DNA of 28,089 nt, taken from contig CAYNLG010000051.1 of NCBI GenBank assembly GCA_964397995.1, positions 1 through 28,089 on the forward strand. Reading direction: 5' to 3'. Source of the stretch: CAYNLG01 sp964397995 (lineage in GTDB: Bacteria; Planctomycetota; Phycisphaerae; FEN-1346). The notes under the pieces are model-generated. The model was given only the letters and a program-made list of their open reading frames with translations, had not been told where the DNA came from and made no database searches. This document shows positions 1 through 7,323 of the stretch, in pieces. The position numbers and the translations under genes are program-made. The number at the start of each line of letters is the position of its first letter. Position 1 is the stretch's first letter.

Positions 1-87
1 TAAGCGGAGCCGCCGTTGTCGTTAAGCTATTCCCCGGAAACGGGCCATGAACCTTACTTAATTCCCCTGCCGGTGCGGCGGCGCGGG

Positions 88-1185
88 TCAGGTCTTCTCG
101 GCAAAGCTCGTGCCGACCGAGCGGGCGACGTCCAGGAGCGTGTGGTCGGGCGGGATGGTCCGGGTGTTGCCCGCGACCTCGTCCAGGGCCACGTCCGCGA
201 GGCGGCCGTGTTGCCACGAGGCCATGCGTCCCCACCTGCCGGCGGCGGCGAGTTCGGCCGCCTTGAAGCCGAGGCTGGAGGCGAAGACGCGGTCGAACGG
301 GCACGGCGTCCCGCCGCGCTGCACGTAGCCGAGGATGGTGGCCCGGGCCTCGATGTCGGTCTCTTGGTTGATGGCGCCGCTGATGAGGCGGGCGACGCCG
401 CCCAGGCGGACGGGGTCGGGACTACCCTCGACGCGGCGTCGGACGACCATTTCGCCGCCCTCGGGTTTGGCCCCTTCGGCGACACAGACGATGCTGTAGC
501 GGCGCCCGCGCGTCGCGCGGCCGCGGCAGACGTCGAAGATGGCCCCCCAGTCGAACGGGATCTCCGGAATCAGAATGATGTCGGAGCCGCTGGCCAGGCC
601 CGCGTGCAGGGCAATCCAGCCGGCGTAGCGGCCCATGACCTCGGCGACCATGACGCGGTGGTGCGAGCCGGCGGTGGTGTGGAGCCGGTCGAGGGCGTCG
701 GTGGCCACATCGACGGCGCTCTGGAAGCCGAAGGTCAGCTCCGTCCCCGGGACGTCGTTGTCGATCGTCTTGGGCACGCCGATGACCGGCACGCCGCGCT
801 CAAGCAGCCCCCCCGCGATCGCCATGGACCCGTCGCCGCCGATGACAACGAGGCCGTCGAGGCGGTGCTTCTCGAAGACGGCGAGGGCCTCGCCGCCGCG
901 GTCGCGTTTGGTGTAGGTGCCGTCGGGCCCCTGGTCGGCCCAGGCGAAGGGGTTGGCGGTGTTGCTGGTGCCGAGGATGGTGCCGCCCTGGGTCAGGATG
1001 CCGGAGACGGCGGCCCAGTCGAGGGGCATGGTGCGGTCCTCGACGAGGCCGGCGTAGCCGTCGAGGAAGCCGACGACCTCGACGCCCTGCTCGTGCATAA
1101 GGGTCTTGGCGACGGCGCGGATGACAGCGTTGAGGCCGGGGCAGTCGCCCCCGCCCGTCAGGACACCGATGCGCTTCAGGCTCAT
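88..1185 (-). CDS. pfkA: 6-phosphofructokinase, PfkA family (G/K active-site type)
   Basis: Phosphorylates fructose 6-phosphate to the 1,6-bisphosphate, the committed glycolytic step, in the cytosol. The 365-residue protein opens with the nucleotide-binding loop GVLTGGGDCPGLNAVIRA, followed by GGDGS (116-120), PKTIDND (138-144, with D142 as the expected catalytic base) and the MGRYAGWIALHAG substrate segment. Length is normal for the family. By family knowledge, Gly at the third-from-last core position (G119, E. coli G104) favours ATP over pyrophosphate, whereas Lys at K139 (E. coli G124) is shared with PPi and 'mixed' PFKs; the G/K combination occurs in actinobacterial-type ATP enzymes. The donor is therefore probably ATP but not certain. 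The ATG at 1185 has AGGGAGG nine bases upstream and a matching promoter. It stands alone, downstream of the PEP-CTERM gene on the same strand. Confidence 0.95.
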   Translation of the reverse strand: MSLKRIGVLTGGGDCPGLNAVIRAVAKTLMHEQGVEVVGFLDGYAGLVEDRTMPLDWAAVSGILTQGGTILGTSNTANPFAWADQGPDGTYTKRDRGGEALAVFEKHRLDGLVVIGGDGSMAIAGGLLERGVPVIGVPKTIDNDVPGTELTFGFQSAVDVATDALDRLHTTAGSHHRVMVAEVMGRYAGWIALHAGLASGSDIILIPEIPFDWGAIFDVCRGRATRGRRYSIVCVAEGAKPEGGEMVVRRRVEGSPDPVRLGGVARLISGAINQETDIEARATILGYVQRGGTPCPFDRVFASSLGFKAAELAAAGRWGRMASWQHGRLADVALDEVAGNTRTIPPDHTLLDVARSVGTSFAEKT

Positions 1186-1222
1186 GGGGAAGGCCTCCCT
1201 AGCTCGGATACGCGTGGGAGGG

Positions 1223-1252
1223 ATTCTACGCGCAGGGCGGGCGCGGGCGCAA
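1223..1252 (-). promoter_or_regulatory. Predicted sigma70-type promoter of pfkA
   Basis: On the minus strand, TTGCGC (1247-1252) and TAGAAT (1223-1228) are separated by 18 bases. The implied start of transcription is near 1216, giving a leader of about 30 bases with a good Shine-Dalgarno. Seen by eye only. Confidence 0.5.
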
Positions 1253-1317
1253 GGAAAAAGCGGCCGGGCGGCGGATTCGCGGCGGCCTCCGGGGGCCGGG
1301 TCGGATTGGCGGCGGCC

Positions 1318-4008
1318 TCAGGGGGCGCGGCGGCGCGTGGCCAGGGCCGCGAGTCCCGCGGCCAGGAGCGCCAGCGTGGCCGGCTCCGGGGCCGCCAGGA
1401 AGGTCGGCTCCGGGGGCTGGCGCCCCAGGTGCGAGACCAGGGCGAAGTAGTCGGCCGTGCCGACGACGCCGTCGCCCGTGAAGTCGCCCTCCACCCACGT
1501 CTTGCCCTCGTCGAACCAGTAGGTGGCCAGGACAAAGTAGTCGCCGACGTCGACCTCGCCGTCGAGGTCGGCGTCGCCGGGTGTGGCCGCCACCACGCTG
1601 GCGCCGCCTTCGTGGTAATGGATCGCCAGCGACAGGTCCGGCGTCACGGCGACGCCCGTCACGGTGTGGAACCGGCCCGTCCAGGCCGCGCACGCCACGA
1701 TCGGCATCTCGCTGGCGAGCGCCGGCAGGAAGCCGTCCGCGAGGTCGAGCGCCAGCGTGCCACCGAGCGCGGCCGCGGCCGCGACGACCGGCCCCCCGAG
1801 CGGGGCGTCCGGGCCGAGGGTGGCGGCCAGCACCGCGTCCGGGCCGAGGGTGAGCGTGCCGGAGACGTCCAGGCCGCTGGTGGCATCGACCTGAAGCGTG
1901 CCCGGGCTCGCGAGGTCGCCCTGGGTCTCAAAGACCATCCCGTCCTCGAGGCGCAGCGCGCCGGGGTTCTCGGCCAGCGCGCAGAACGCGCCGGTCAGGC
2001 AGGCGAGGCCGGCCAGCGTCACGTCGGAAGCGTTGGTGACGATGTGCCGGCCCTCGAGGACCAGCCCGCCGCCCTCGCTTCCGGCCAGGAACCGCCACGT
2101 GCCGCCCGCCAGCGTCGCCGTGGCGGGGTCGAAGTTCAGGAAATCGGCGCCGGTGCTGATACGGAGGCGGCTGCCGGGATGGGTCTCGACGAGGCCGTGG
2201 TTCTCGAAGCGGCCGTCGGGGACGCGGATTTCGCCGGTGCCATCGGCCACCAGTTCGCCGCCGACGTCGTTCAGGAACCCGGCGCCGCCCGCCCGGATCG
2301 TCAGGGCGGTGGTGCCGTGGGTTTCGATGCGGCCGCGGTTGGTGACGCGGAGCGATCCCTCGCCGAGGTGGCCGGTGAGGCGCACGAGGTGGTCCTCGAT
2401 GATCAGGTGGGCGGTGCCGGCGGCCTTGATGCGGTGGTCGGAGGAGTCGGACGAGACGACCTCGCCGCCGCCCGTCAGGACCATGTCGCCGGCGACCTGA
2501 AGGTAAGCGACCTCGCCGGTGTGGCCGAGGTGGATGGCCCCCTCGTTCACCACCGTGCCGCGCAGCCGCAGGCACCGCGTCTGGCCGATGGTAACGGTGC
2601 CTTCGAAGGTAAGGTCCTCGAAGGTGGCGGGGTTCTCGTCGGTGCCGGTGCACGTATACGCGCCCGGGCCGCCCACCACGCCACCCACGACGCGGGCGTT
2701 GGTGTTGAGCTCGACGGTGCCGCCGGGGGCGGCGTCGATGACGCCGAGGGTGTTGTCGTAGGTGCCGGTGTGGAGGCGGAGGGTGCCGCCGGCGGCGGCT
2801 TCGAGGAGGCCTTCGTTGATGAAAGAGGCGAGGCCGTCGGCCGGGTTGACGCACGGGTTCAGGTTCAGGGGCGTGGCGCCCTGGGCCCGGATGGTGCCGC
2901 GGTTGGTCACGGCGAGCGACCGGCCGCCCAGGTCGCCGGCGCCGGCGATGAGGTTGTCCTCGTTGACGAGGCGGTTCTTGCTGACGCCCCAGAAGGTGTT
3001 CTTGATGTTGTCGGACAGGAGCAGCTCGCCGCCGCCCGTCAGGTGGACCGTCGGGCCGAGGAACGTCACGATGGTGCCGCCCCCCGCGGCCTGCATCTCG
3101 AAGGTGCCGGTGTTGGTGAGGGTGCCGGCGACGTTCATGCGGCAATTGTTGGGGAGCTGGAAGAGGCCGGTGTTGGTGACGTCGGTAAGCGTGGCGCCGG
3201 GGCTCCCGTTCGATACGCCGCGCACCGCCCCCGAACCCTCGGTGGCGAGCACGCCGCCCGTGACGGCGGTGCCGTCGTAGAGGTCGACGATGCCGGCCGG
3301 GCCGGCCTCGATGCGGCCGGCGGCATTGTCGTAGGTGCCGGCGTAGAGGTGGAGGACGGCGCCCTCAGCCCGCAGGACGCCCTCGTTGATGAAGCCGGCG
3401 GCCCCGTCGGCGGGGGCGGCGGCGGGGTCAACGTAGAGGGCGTTGGCCTGGTTGGCGAGGATGGTCCCGCGGTTCGTCACGGCCAGCGAGTCGGCCCCGA
3501 CGACGCCGCTGCCGCGGATCACGTTGTCGGTGGTCAGCCGGTTGGCGCCCGTGCCGCGCAGCAGGTTCGCGACGTAGTTGGAGAGCGTGACCGTCCCGCC
3601 GCCCGACAGGGACGTGTCCTGGGCGAAGTCCAGGGCCGTCACGTACGCCGCCGCCTCCAGGGCGAGCGTGCCGGCGTTTTGAACCGAGGCGCCCTCGATG
3701 ATGAGTTCGGCCCGGTCCGCGAGGCGCAGCCGGTCGCCGGTGCTGATGGTCAGATTGTGGACGCTGGTATCGACGGTCAGGCGGACGTCGGAGTCGACGG
3801 GGCGGCGACTGTCGATGTAGACGGTGCTGCCCGGCGCGGGGACGCCCTCGGGCGACCAGCCGGCCGGGTCGGTCCACTCGCCGGTGCCGCCGACCCAGGT
3901 GGCTTCGGGCGGGTCGGCGCGGCAGAGCGGCGCCGTCAGAACCAGGACAAGAAGCGAAACGAAACCAATCCGTCGGGCTGAGGCGTGCCAGCGGCACTCG
4001 GCGCGCAT
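1318..4008 (-). CDS. Secreted beta-solenoid-like protein with dockerin-like segment and PEP-CTERM sorting tail
   Basis: 896 residues. An N-terminal signal peptide (hydrophobic FVSLLVLVLTAPL, likely cleavage after CRA near residue 32) is followed by G-W-T rich repeats of the type seen in autotransporter-associated beta-strand proteins: recurring 'NEG.L.A.GG.L.L..GTYDN' and 'LAVTNRGTI.A' units through about residue 700, consistent with a right-handed beta-helix. Near the C-terminus are two Ca-loop-like segments (GDADLDGEVDVGDY and GDFTGDGVVGTADY) resembling a type I dockerin. The end is the PEP-CTERM signature: PEPATLALLAAG, a hydrophobic stretch, then RRR. By family knowledge such tails are handled by exosortase and the protein is placed on the surface or in extracellular material. 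The exact role is unknown; adhesion or matrix formation is inferred. It has its own strong promoter and an AGAGGAT Shine-Dalgarno before the ATG. Confidence 0.85.
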   Translation of the reverse strand: MRAECRWHASARRIGFVSLLVLVLTAPLCRADPPEATWVGGTGEWTDPAGWSPEGVPAPGSTVYIDSRRPVDSDVRLTVDTSVHNLTISTGDRLRLADRAELIIEGASVQNAGTLALEAAAYVTALDFAQDTSLSGGGTVTLSNYVANLLRGTGANRLTTDNVIRGSGVVGADSLAVTNRGTILANQANALYVDPAAAPADGAAGFINEGVLRAEGAVLHLYAGTYDNAAGRIEAGPAGIVDLYDGTAVTGGVLATEGSGAVRGVSNGSPGATLTDVTNTGLFQLPNNCRMNVAGTLTNTGTFEMQAAGGGTIVTFLGPTVHLTGGGELLLSDNIKNTFWGVSKNRLVNEDNLIAGAGDLGGRSLAVTNRGTIRAQGATPLNLNPCVNPADGLASFINEGLLEAAAGGTLRLHTGTYDNTLGVIDAAPGGTVELNTNARVVGGVVGGPGAYTCTGTDENPATFEDLTFEGTVTIGQTRCLRLRGTVVNEGAIHLGHTGEVAYLQVAGDMVLTGGGEVVSSDSSDHRIKAAGTAHLIIEDHLVRLTGHLGEGSLRVTNRGRIETHGTTALTIRAGGAGFLNDVGGELVADGTGEIRVPDGRFENHGLVETHPGSRLRISTGADFLNFDPATATLAGGTWRFLAGSEGGGLVLEGRHIVTNASDVTLAGLACLTGAFCALAENPGALRLEDGMVFETQGDLASPGTLQVDATSGLDVSGTLTLGPDAVLAATLGPDAPLGGPVVAAAAALGGTLALDLADGFLPALASEMPIVACAAWTGRFHTVTGVAVTPDLSLAIHYHEGGASVVAATPGDADLDGEVDVGDYFVLATYWFDEGKTWVEGDFTGDGVVGTADYFALVSHLGRQPPEPTFLAAPEPATLALLAAGLAALATRRRAP

Positions 4009-4081
4009 ACGCTCATCCTCTCTCCCCCGTCGCGGGACGACGATGTGCTGCCCCCCTCACGGGTCTGATCGGCCCGCCGAG

Positions 4082-4110
4082 ACTATAGCTTGAGAACCGC
4101 CCGGAGTCAA
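4082..4110 (-). promoter_or_regulatory. Strong sigma70-type promoter of the PEP-CTERM gene
   Basis: On the minus strand TTGACT (4105-4110) and TATAGT (4082-4087) are separated by exactly 17 bases. Transcription should begin near 4075, leaving a leader of about 67 bases before the ATG at 4008. The AT-rich -10 stands out in very GC-rich surroundings. Confidence 0.65.
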
Positions 4111-4170
4111 TTCGCCCAATGGGAGTTACCCTGGCTGGGGGCCAGGGGAATCCCCGACCCCTCCGAGGGC

Positions 4171-4205
4171 CCAAACGCCCCGTACGGGCCTGGAGGGGCG
4201 TTTGG
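4171..4205. repeat. Perfect 11-bp inverted repeat (hairpin)
   Basis: CCAAACGCCCC (4171-4181) and its exact reverse complement GGGGCGTTTGG (4195-4205) flank a 13-base loop. There is no T-run on either side, so a simple intrinsic terminator is not supported. A protein-binding site or a structured leader of the plus-strand transcript is possible. Confidence 0.7.
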
Positions 4206-4240
4206 CGGGAAGCAAACGCCACCGGCCTCGCCGCACGGCC

Positions 4241-4305
4241 CCGCCGAAATTCCCCGCCGAAATTCCCCGCCGAAATCCCCCGCCGAAATCCCCCGCCGAA
4301 AATTC
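4241..4305. repeat. Five tandem 13-bp repeats, consensus CCGCCGAAATYCC
   Basis: Units start at 4241, 4254, 4267, 4280 and 4293. The first two read CCGCCGAAATTCC, the next two CCGCCGAAATCCC, and the fifth is a diverged copy with an extra A. The array lies 165 bases upstream of the ATG at 4470, beside the hairpin at 4171-4205. The 13-base period is not a multiple of three, which argues against a coding repeat. Confidence 0.85.
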
Positions 4306-4469
4306 TCGGAGCGGGGCAAATTTCGGGTCCGCGCCCGCGAGGCCGCCGGTTTAACGTACGGTCCGATGCGCGGCCGCCCGCAGTGGGCGCCGGCACCGGC
4401 CGCGCGGTCGTCGCTTCCGGGGTCCGGCGGCGACCCTCCCCCCGAGGGCCCCGGTGGAGTACGAGGACC

Positions 4470-5279
4470 ATGCCGAGATACATGCTATGGCTGGGCGGGG
4501 TCGGCCTGCTGGCCGTCCTGCTGGTGGCCACGCCCTTGATGGCGGAAGAGGACGACGAGGGCGGCCACACGCCGCGCAAGCAGAAGACCGAGAAGGTCAA
4601 GAAGGAGAAGAAGCCGAGGGAAGGCGGCGCCGAGAAGGCCCCGAAAAGCGCGATCCGCGGGACCTACGAGCAGATCGCCAAGGACGTCGGCCTGAGCGAG
4701 GCCCAGCGGGCCGAGTTCGAGGCCGCCATCGTCGCCAAGAACGAGGCCGTCAAGGCCTGGGACGCCGGCGCCGACGGGCAGAAACTGGCCGACCTCAAGA
4801 AGCAGGCCGGCGAGGCCCGCAAGGCCAAGGACAAGGAGACCGCGGACCGGCTTCGCGAAGAAATGAAGCCCCTCGAGGAGGCCCGCAAGACCCTCCTGGC
4901 CGACCGCGAGGCCGCCGTCATGGCCGTCCTCACGGACGAGCAGCGGTCGCAGTGGGCGACCACCCGCCTCACGGAAGGCGTCCTCAAGTCCTGCCGCAAG
5001 ATGAACCTCTCGGAAAGCCAGCAGGCCGAGGTCCGCCGCCTGTGCTCCGCCGCGGCCGCCAAGGGCGGCGACGCGAAGGCCCTTCAGAAGGACGTCATGA
5101 AGCAGGTCCAGGAGGAGGTCCTGACCGACGAGCAGAAGGCCAAGCCCGCCAAGGAAGGCGGCGAGAAGAAGGAGCGCGGCGAGAAGCCCGAGAAGCCCCG
5201 CAAGGAGAAGAAGTCGCGCGGCGGGGATGACGACGAAGGCGGCGAGGACAAACCCTTCGACGACGAAGACATGATGTAA
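4470..5279 (+). CDS. Secreted, highly charged helical protein (first of two tandem paralogues)
   Basis: 269 residues from the ATG at 4470, chosen because the signal peptide (MPRYMLWLGGVGLLAVLLVA, cleavage likely after LMA near residue 24) begins there and GAGGA lies just upstream; longer starts read through the repeat region. After an acidic/lysine-rich linker, a helical core (about residues 65-210) contains 'LSEAQRAEFEAAIVAKNEAVKAWD' in two parts and 'LTDEQRSQW', the LTxxQ-like spacing seen in CpxP/Spy-type periplasmic proteins, although family membership is not proven. The tail is Lys/Glu then Asp/Gly rich, ending FDDEDMM. The downstream gene at 5483 has the same layout. The role is unknown; it is likely periplasmic or exported. 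Confidence 0.75.
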   Translation: MPRYMLWLGGVGLLAVLLVATPLMAEEDDEGGHTPRKQKTEKVKKEKKPREGGAEKAPKSAIRGTYEQIAKDVGLSEAQRAEFEAAIVAKNEAVKAWDAGADGQKLADLKKQAGEARKAKDKETADRLREEMKPLEEARKTLLADREAAVMAVLTDEQRSQWATTRLTEGVLKSCRKMNLSESQQAEVRRLCSAAAAKGGDAKALQKDVMKQVQEEVLTDEQKAKPAKEGGEKKERGEKPEKPRKEKKSRGGDDDEGGEDKPFDDEDMM

Positions 5280-5357
5280 CCCCCCGATTTGACGCCGACG
5301 CGGGCCGGCCTCGTCCTCACCGGGCGGGGCCCGCCTGCGGGGCGGGGGGGGAATCTG

Positions 5358-5388
5358 TTGCGCCGCGGTGCCGCATGCCGCGTATGAT
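5358..5388 (+). promoter_or_regulatory. Possible promoter for the second paralogue
   Basis: TTGCGC (5358-5363) and TATGAT (5383-5388) lie 19 bases apart, a slightly long spacer. The predicted start near 5395 would give a leader of about 90 bases before the ATG at 5483. Confidence 0.4.
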
Positions 5389-5482
5389 AGTGTGGCGGCG
5401 GCGCCCGCGGGGGCACCACGCCGGGCCGCGCTCCGGGGCCGGGTGTGGCCGCCCACGTCTCCGGCCCCGAGGAGACGCGCCC

Positions 5483-6145
5483 ATGACCCGGTGCCGCGTC
5501 GTGTGTGCCTTGCTGGCCGCCCTCCCCCTCCTCCTGGCCGCCCACGCCCGGGCCGGCAAGGTCGAGAACGAGGCCGTCACCCTGTCCGGCGACTACGCCC
5601 GGATGACCAAGGTCTGCAAACTCTCCGACAAGCAAACCGTCCAGGTGCAGCAGCGGATTCAGGCCAAGGAGGCCGCCCTGGCCACCTGGGACCGCAAGAA
5701 CGCCGAGAAGCTGGCGGGGCTGGAATCAAGCGCGGCCTCGGCGGAGGATGACGCCCAGAAGGCGCGGCTCCAGAAGCAGGCCGACGCGCTGAAGGCCTCG
5801 AAGACGAAGCTGGAGATGGCCGCCGAGAACGCCATCCTGAGCTGCCTGCGCCAGGACCAGCGGCTGAAGTGGGAGACGCACCTCCTGGTCGAGCAGGTCG
5901 GGCCGCAACTCGGGACCAAGCTCTCGAAGGACCAGAAGGCCGGCCTGGAGAAGCTGTGCGAGCAGGCGGCCGCGAGCCTGATGCGCGGGGCCTCGCCGGA
6001 GATACGCGAAAAACTGGCCGCCAAGGTCCTCGAGGCCGCCAAGAAACTGCTCGAAACCGAGAAGCTGGACGGGTACGGCGGCTCGAAGCCGGACGACGAC
6101 GAAAGCAAGGATTACACCGGCAAGGACACGTGGAAGCGCAAGTAG
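5483..6145 (+). CDS. Secreted helical protein (second of two tandem paralogues)
   Basis: 220 residues. The start is set by GAGGAGA eight to fourteen bases upstream and by the signal peptide MTRCRVVCALLAALPLLLAA with cleavage after AHARA. The mature part is mostly helical, with 'LSDKQTVQVQQRIQAKEAALATWD' (read in two pieces) matching the LSEAQ...AKNEAVKAWD segment of the upstream protein, then 'LRQDQRLKWETHLL' matching its 'LTDEQRSQWATTRL', then a third shared 'LS..Q...LEKLCEQAA' helix. The two genes are therefore ancient duplicates 203 bases apart. This copy lacks the long acidic tail and ends in a short Asp/Lys segment. The function is not known. Confidence 0.75.
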   Translation: MTRCRVVCALLAALPLLLAAHARAGKVENEAVTLSGDYARMTKVCKLSDKQTVQVQQRIQAKEAALATWDRKNAEKLAGLESSAASAEDDAQKARLQKQADALKASKTKLEMAAENAILSCLRQDQRLKWETHLLVEQVGPQLGTKLSKDQKAGLEKLCEQAAASLMRGASPEIREKLAAKVLEAAKKLLETEKLDGYGGSKPDDDESKDYTGKDTWKRK

Positions 6146-6358
6146 GCGGCGTGGCGCCGGCTCGAACGACAAACGGCACGCGGGCCGACAAGCGGCCCGG
6201 CGAAAGGGGGCGCGAACCGGCCACGAGGCGGGCCGGGCCTCACAGCCGCGCCCTTCCCTCGGTCGGCTTCCTTCGCGTCTCCTTCGCCGGTCTCCACCGC
6301 GTCACTGCGTCACTCGCACGTCGGCACGCGCCGCCCACGGGTGGCAGCCGCCTGTGCC

Positions 6359-7264
6359 CTAGAGCCGTTCGTACCGCGCGACCGCCCGGAAGATGCCCTC
6401 GATATCCGACGGGGCGACCACCGTCGGGGCGTACCGCTCGTTGAGCGGCTGCAGGCGGACTTGGTCCTCGGCGTCGAAGAAGACCCGCTTGAACGTGCTC
6501 TCGCCGCCCCCGCGGGCCGCCTCCACCGCGAACCGCACGAAGCAGTCCGCCCCGGACTCCACCGCCGCCGCCGGGCTGAAGATGACCACGTCGCCCTCGC
6601 GGTAGCGCGGGACCATCGAGTCGCCGATGACGCGCAGGGCGAAGGCGTGCGGGTCGACCAGCTCCGCCGGCCCGGCCACGTACTCATCCGCCACCCCCAC
6701 CGGGTACCCGAGGTCCGTGAACTCCTGGGGATAGCCGGCGGCCACGCGGTTGATGACCGGCACCGGCCGCACCTTCTGCGTGGCGGGCGGGGCCTTGGCG
6801 TCGCCCCACTCGGCCAGGTGGTGCAGGAGGCCGCTGGCGTGGAGGGCGTCGAGGTCGACCGCGCGGCCGCCCTCGCGCCCGCCCTCGGTGCCGCCCGCCT
6901 CGGCCAGGAGCTTGCGGATGACGCTCTCGGTCGTATCGAAGATCGACCGCATGCGGGCCATGCGTTCCTTGACGTCGTCGGGCAACTGGGCCATGTGGGC
7001 CTCGGCGACGAGGGCGTCGCCGTCCATGCCGAGGGCGTCGGCGATGCGGCGGATTTTGTCGTCGCGCGGCGGGGGAGCGTAGCCGGTCTCGATCTGCGAC
7101 AGGTAGCTCTTGGCGATGCCGGTCGCCCCGGCCAGGTCGTCCAGGGTCATCCCCCGGTTCTTGCGGGCTTGGCGGACGCGGTCCCCGAAATCGATCCGCT
7201 CCAGCCCCACCCCGAACGTCTGGCGCAGGGCCGCCAGTTCCCGCAGGTTGTCCTTCAGGCTCAT
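6359..7264 (-). CDS. XRE-family repressor with S24 (LexA/CI-type) autoproteolysis domain
   Basis: 301 residues. An N-terminal helix-turn-helix (about 25-85: RVRQARKNRGMTLDDLAGAT...KSYLSQIETG) is followed by a linker of about 70 residues and an S24 peptidase domain. Visible catalytic features are the Ala-Gly cleavage candidate A176-G177 (NRVAAGYP), the nucleophile S216 in GDSMVPRYREGD and the general base K259 in FKRVFF. By family knowledge such proteins bind operator DNA and cleave themselves when stimulated by RecA filaments, as LexA and phage CI do. The ATG at 7264 has GGAGGT upstream. It lies 59 bases downstream of the HEAT-repeat gene on the same strand and may be co-transcribed. It could control the nearby terminase module, but no operator is identified. 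A non-SOS S24 regulator is the alternative. Confidence 0.88.
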   Translation of the reverse strand: MSLKDNLRELAALRQTFGVGLERIDFGDRVRQARKNRGMTLDDLAGATGIAKSYLSQIETGYAPPPRDDKIRRIADALGMDGDALVAEAHMAQLPDDVKERMARMRSIFDTTESVIRKLLAEAGGTEGGREGGRAVDLDALHASGLLHHLAEWGDAKAPPATQKVRPVPVINRVAAGYPQEFTDLGYPVGVADEYVAGPAELVDPHAFALRVIGDSMVPRYREGDVVIFSPAAAVESGADCFVRFAVEAARGGGESTFKRVFFDAEDQVRLQPLNERYAPTVVAPSDIEGIFRAVARYERL

Positions 7265-7323
7265 CGCGCGTGTACCTCCGGCCGGCGCGGCCGCGCGGAG
7301 CGGGTCGGCCCGCCCCGGGGGTC

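Larger units (their letters stand above)
4009..4469. other. 461-bp divergent intergenic region with hairpin and 13-bp tandem repeats
   Basis: This gap separates the divergent PEP-CTERM gene and the first of the tandem helical paralogues. It holds the minus-strand promoter at 4082-4110, an 11-bp perfect inverted repeat at 4171-4205 and five 13-bp tandem units at 4241-4305. Open frames crossing it are low-complexity translations of the repeats and are not believed to be genes. I see no convincing plus-strand promoter for the gene at 4470. Confidence 0.6.

Noticed and set aside
16..3981. A 1,321-codon open frame on the plus strand across the pfkA and PEP-CTERM genes
   Set aside because: It is an antisense shadow typical of GC-rich DNA: its translation is low-complexity Gly/Ala/Arg and the opposite strand has two well-supported genes.
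4119..4469. An N-terminal extension of the helical protein at 4470 through the repeat region
   Set aside because: It would translate the 13-bp repeats and bury the signal peptide 117 residues inside the protein; a Shine-Dalgarno and signal sequence support 4470.
6146..6358. A tRNA or small-RNA gene, or a clear terminator, between the helical paralogue and the XRE gene
   Set aside because: Only GC-rich stems (for example CGGGCC/GGCCCG) without a T-run were found; no tRNA T-loop motif.
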